Translations under genes and position numbers: made by a program
In this document: one piece after another, positions 33,511 through 36,124 of the stretch
How positions within the stretch are numbered: the first letter of the stretch is position 1
Layout of the letters: every line of letters begins with the position of its first letter
Notes under the pieces: model-generated
Seen by the model: only the letters and a program-made list of their open reading frames with translations
The model's database searches: none
What the model was told of the DNA's origin: nothing
NCBI GenBank assembly: GCA_022360155.1
Contig: JAKSDJ010000596.1
Span: forward strand, 1 to 36,124
Direction of reading: 5' to 3'
DNA length: 36,124 bases
DNA from: Chloroflexales bacterium
GTDB taxonomy: Bacteria; Chloroflexota; Chloroflexia; Chloroflexales; Chloroflexaceae

Positions 33511-33529
33511 AAACTATACCGTACAGTTT
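33511..33529. promoter_or_regulatory. Palindromic operator, likely TetR binding site
   Basis: The 19-bp sequence aaactataccgtacagttt is symmetrical except for one pair and the central base. It overlaps the predicted transcription start, the usual place for an autorepressor operator, and its core TACCGTA resembles other TetR-family sites. Confidence 0.7.
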
Positions 33530-33542
33530 TATTTTGATAATT

Positions 33543-34178
33543 ATGACTCATTCACTACCTAAAAAGTCCACATCTCGATCAGAACGCAAGCGGCAACAGA
33601 TACGTGATGCTGCGCGTCAGTTATTTCTTGAAAAGGGTTATGCCAACACCAGCACAGATGCCATTGCACAGGCCTCTGGCGTCTCGAAGCACACGCTGTA
33701 CGTCTACTATCCAAGCAAGGAAGTCCTGCTGATTGATGTGATGAGACAGCTCGTCCGGTTTATTCCTGATGGAAATATCGACGTTTCGCTCGAACCACCG
33801 ACCGATCGGCAAGCACTGCGCCGCAGCCTTCTCTCATTGGCCGATCAATTCCTCACTGGCACGATGCAGAAAGATTATCAAGGATTGATACGCTTGTTGA
33901 TAGCAGAATCGCCGCAATTCCCACAACTGGCAACGCTTTTCAACGAGATGCTTCCGCAAAAGGCATTGCAAAGAATTGAGTCGTTGCTGACCGAAGCAGA
34001 AAAGCTCAACACGATTCAACCTGTCAACACGAATGCTAGCGCGCGGCTGTTCTTGGGCTCACTGCTCACGTATGCCATCATGGACGGGCTGTTTATTGCG
34101 CCTGAGCCGCCACGCCTGCCCGAAACCGCGCAAGTCGAACAACTGATTGATCTCTACATGCGCATCCTCTATGCGTAA
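33543..34178 (+). CDS. TetR/AcrR-family transcriptional regulator
   Basis: From the ATG at 33543 the product is 211 residues; a TTG three codons earlier is possible. The N-terminal DNA-binding domain reads RQQIRDAARQLFLEKGYANT and STDAIAQASGVSKHTLYVYY followed by PSKEVLLIDVMRQL, the typical TetR helix-turn-helix. The C-terminal ligand domain is variable. The start has no clear ribosome site and the leader is about 27 nt. A palindrome over its own promoter suggests autoregulation. The reductase-like gene starts 39 bp downstream on the same strand, so the two probably form an operon controlled by the regulator's ligand. Confidence 0.93.
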   Translation: MTHSLPKKSTSRSERKRQQIRDAARQLFLEKGYANTSTDAIAQASGVSKHTLYVYYPSKEVLLIDVMRQLVRFIPDGNIDVSLEPPTDRQALRRSLLSLADQFLTGTMQKDYQGLIRLLIAESPQFPQLATLFNEMLPQKALQRIESLLTEAEKLNTIQPVNTNASARLFLGSLLTYAIMDGLFIAPEPPRLPETAQVEQLIDLYMRILYA

Positions 34179-34217
34179 AGTTTCAGCTTCAAGTAGACAC
34201 CGACTATGGAGGGATAA

Positions 34218-35312
34218 ATGGGGATTTCTAGCATTATCAGCTTAACGAGAGCCATGACAACATCTCAGGGCGTCGACGGCTTTCGGCAAGCTGCCGAGAA
34301 CGAAATGATGCGTCTCGCAGGCATCGTTCCAGCGGGCGACAATGCCGTCGAGCGCTTAAACACCGCCCCCCCTGGACGCGGTGTAAATGTCATGATGCGC
34401 AAGATGCCGTTCAGTAAAAAGATCAAGCTAGTGCCGACGTTTCTGAGAACCATGAATTCAGTAACAAAGTGCGCTGAGTATATGCAGCAACGACAACCAT
34501 CCGAACCAGTGGCGGGGAGTACAACGTTTTGGGATTTGGTTCAGAATGTTGCTCGTGAGAACGGGGCAGTTGAAGTTGGCTTTGTGCGTATCAGTGAAGA
34601 CGAGATTTTTGAAGGGTATGCGATCCCCTATCAAAATGCGATTGTATTTACTGTGGGTATGGACAAAGAAGCTGTCAGCAGCGCCCCTAGTTACGATATG
34701 TTGGTTGAGGTTATTACAACGTATGCATCGCTGGGTGATATCGCAATTGCTCTGACCGAGTATCTGCGAGAACACGGGTATGGTGCGTACCCTGGGTTTC
34801 CCGTTGGCGGGGTTGTAGATTATGTACGCGTTGCGGAGCAGGCAGGCATCGGCGCAATTGGATATCACGGCATGTTGATTTCGCCTCAGGAAGGTTCCCG
34901 CCAGCGCGTCAACCTGGTCTTTACCAATATGGAAATACCTGAGCCAGCACCAAATCCGCACGAATGGATTCTTGATTTCTGTGCCAGATGCCAAAAGTGT
35001 GTGCGGTCATGTCCGCCAGGTGCAATCTTCACCAGTGCTGTGCCTGATCCGATAACCGGACGGAAATCAACGCTCCACTACGACAAATGTCTAGATTACT
35101 ATGGGGCAAATCAAGGCTGCGGGGTTTGCATGGATGTCTGCCCTTTTAGCCAGGCAGGGTACGATCTCATTCAGGTGGGATTTCAAAAAGCAGAGAAGCG
35201 CCGAGAAAAGCGGAAAACCGCCGCCCAACACAAGATGCAGCCGACAATTGACATCGGCGTGAGTCAACCTGCCCCAATGCCCTCGAAAGCGCCTGATGTC
35301 GTTTTTGACTGA
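34218..35312 (+). CDS. Reductive dehalogenase / QueG-like 4Fe-4S protein
   Basis: The 364-residue protein has a GGAGG site 5 nt before its ATG. The C-terminal part carries two cluster motifs: C255-x2-C258-x2-C261-x3-C265-P, and C291-x9-C301-x2-C304-x3-C308-P. Before them, AEQAGIGAIGYHGMLISPQE followed by GSRQRVNLVFTNMEIPEP corresponds to the conserved segment of reductive dehalogenases (AG-x-GE-x-GR-x-G) and epoxyqueuosine reductase (GWIGKN), the corrinoid-binding neighbourhood. There is no Tat signal and the N-terminus is shorter than in respiratory dehalogenases, so it is probably cytoplasmic. It could reduce a halogenated or other electrophilic compound, with TetR sensing it. Cobamide use is inferred. 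Confidence 0.82.
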   Translation: MGISSIISLTRAMTTSQGVDGFRQAAENEMMRLAGIVPAGDNAVERLNTAPPGRGVNVMMRKMPFSKKIKLVPTFLRTMNSVTKCAEYMQQRQPSEPVAGSTTFWDLVQNVARENGAVEVGFVRISEDEIFEGYAIPYQNAIVFTVGMDKEAVSSAPSYDMLVEVITTYASLGDIAIALTEYLREHGYGAYPGFPVGGVVDYVRVAEQAGIGAIGYHGMLISPQEGSRQRVNLVFTNMEIPEPAPNPHEWILDFCARCQKCVRSCPPGAIFTSAVPDPITGRKSTLHYDKCLDYYGANQGCGVCMDVCPFSQAGYDLIQVGFQKAEKRREKRKTAAQHKMQPTIDIGVSQPAPMPSKAPDVVFD

Positions 35313-35554
35313 CAACATTTAGCGGTGTCAAAATAAGCCATCCCCAAACCGCGTGTAGCACGTCGTCGCTGGCGCGGCCCTGACCCTGGGCGCGACTTTC
35401 ACAGCTTTTTCCTTTCCATCCCCTGCCTCGCTCCACAGTGCCGCCAGCAACGCGGCTGACAGCTGGGTGTTCGGCCAGTAGAGGCCATCGATAACGATAG
35501 CGGATATGCTATACTGAATCAGATGATCCGGTCGCAATAAGTAAGGGAGCGATT

Positions 35555-35797
35555 ATGGACCAGAAAACATTATGGCAACAGTATCGGTCACTTCCCGATG
35601 AGGTGCAACAGCAAGTTGCGGATTTTTTGGCGTTTCTGCATCAGAAATATGGCTCAAGGTCAATGAAAGACATGATAATACCGGATCTTGCTGAGGACGC
35701 GTTTGTTGGGATATGGAGGGAGCGTTCGGATATGCAGGATTCGCGGGAGTGGGTTCGCCGTACTCGAAAGGACGAGTGGCGTGACCACAAAGCCTAA
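35555..35797 (+). CDS. Antitoxin-like protein of the DUF2281 type
   Basis: The 80-residue protein begins MDQKTLWQQYRSLPDEVQQQ followed by VADFLAFL, the LPxExxxxVxDFxxxL pattern of DUF2281 antitoxins. The rest is charged, as expected for the toxin-binding tail. AAGGGAG lies 5 nt before the ATG. The PIN-domain gene overlaps its last codons, giving the usual antitoxin-first operon. A TATACT -10 (35510-35515) may drive it. Confidence 0.82.
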   Translation: MDQKTLWQQYRSLPDEVQQQVADFLAFLHQKYGSRSMKDMIIPDLAEDAFVGIWRERSDMQDSREWVRRTRKDEWRDHKA

Positions 35798-36124
35798 GAT
35801 GCTCGTTGACACGGACATCCTTATTGATGTGGGGCGTGGGGTTCAAGAGGCCATTACTTATGTACAAACAAAGGAGCAAGCTCATCGTGTTGCCATAAGT
35901 ACAATCACCTATCTCGAACTCCTTGTCGGAGCACAAAACAAACAGGAGCAACGCAAAATCGAGCGGTTTTTACAGCGCTTTTCCCATGTCAAAGTGAATG
36001 AGCAAATAAGTGATGTAGCAATTGACCTCATTCGCCAGTATCGGTTGAGTCACGGGTTGCTGCTTGCAGATGCTCTTATTGCCGCAACGGCTCTTAGCTT
36101 ACAGGTGCCCTTAGCGTCAAAGAA
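35781..36124 (+). CDS. PIN-domain (VapC-type) toxin, 3' end outside window
   Basis: The frame opens at a GTG at 35781, overlapping the antitoxin gene by 17 bp with AAGGA 9 nt upstream; ATG at 35799 is an alternative without a ribosome site. About 114 codons are present with no stop. MLVDTDILIDVGRG gives the first catalytic aspartate, AISTITYLELLVGA a conserved glutamate, and LLLADALIAATAL the third acidic site (D of ADALIA), all typical of PIN ribonucleases. The fourth acidic residue would lie near the cut end. VapC toxins cleave specific RNAs, and the antitoxin blocks them. Only the last few residues should be missing. Confidence 0.88.
   Translation, partial: MTTKPKMLVDTDILIDVGRGVQEAITYVQTKEQAHRVAISTITYLELLVGAQNKQEQRKIERFLQRFSHVKVNEQISDVAIDLIRQYRLSHGLLLADALIAATALSLQVPLASK

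Noticed and set aside
35328-35537. 69-codon minus-strand frame between the reductase-like gene and the antitoxin gene
   Set aside because: No ribosome site and no family match; it overlaps the likely antitoxin promoter.

Overview
The window reads as a chromosomal piece of a Chloroflexota bacterium, probably class Chloroflexia. This is inferred from gene content: DUF1616 and glycosyltransferase cell-surface genes, Thr/Pro-rich secreted proteins, a C25 (gingipain-like) peptidase, larE/larB, a bacterial terpene synthase, and many short structured intergenic repeats. Coding DNA is moderately GC-rich; one intergenic island near 9.0-9.75 kb is very AT-rich. No rRNA, tRNA or CRISPR array was recognised.

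Layout. (1) 1-8934, all on the minus strand: a surface-polysaccharide cluster with a GT2 glycosyltransferase, three GT4 glycosyltransferases (the last running off the left edge), a 927-residue membrane protein with a 13-residue tandem-repeat cytoplasmic-type N-terminus, and a DUF1616 membrane protein overlapping it by 4 bp. A 93-bp cloverleaf-like element lies just upstream of the repeat protein. (2) 8935-10460: about 1.5 kb without a convincing gene. (3) 10461-13225: ECF sigma factor, OmpR-type response regulator and sensor kinase. (4) 13515-19272: secreted CAP-domain protein, a decayed HXXEE gene fragment, a lipoprotein of two fused solute-binding domains, an NAD(P)-binding protein and the intact HXXEE membrane protein. 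(5) 19557-25229, minus strand: an aminoglycoside 2'-N-acetyltransferase-like GNAT, a C25 peptidase, a Thr/Pro-rich LPSTG-type surface protein, and a tnpB-only IS605-type element whose RuvC-II glutamate is replaced. (6) 25529-25671: a 143-bp MITE with perfect 16-bp ends. (7) 26090-28528: alpha/beta hydrolase, larE and larB, with 33-bp direct repeats on either side of larE. (8) 29056-31174: a SAM methyltransferase followed by a class I terpene synthase, a candidate methylated-terpene locus. (9) 31781-33250: two attC-like recombination sites bracketing an isoprenylcysteine-methyltransferase-like gene, followed by a Nudix gene; this looks like a small integron-cassette remnant without an integrase. 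(10) 33543-35312: a TetR regulator with a clear promoter and overlapping palindromic operator, then a reductive-dehalogenase/QueG-like ferredoxin-domain protein. (11) 35555-end: a VapBC-type toxin-antitoxin pair cut by the window edge.

The strongest candidates for something new are the attC-bounded cassette, where the cassette's own 5' hexamer complements its 3' R'' box exactly as cassette recombination predicts, and the methyltransferase/terpene synthase pair. Next come the TnpB with an altered active site and its possible solo end copy, the larE/larB repeat that supplies a stop and a start codon, and the repeat-bearing membrane protein in the polysaccharide cluster. Gene calls rest on reading translations and motifs by eye; no database search was possible.
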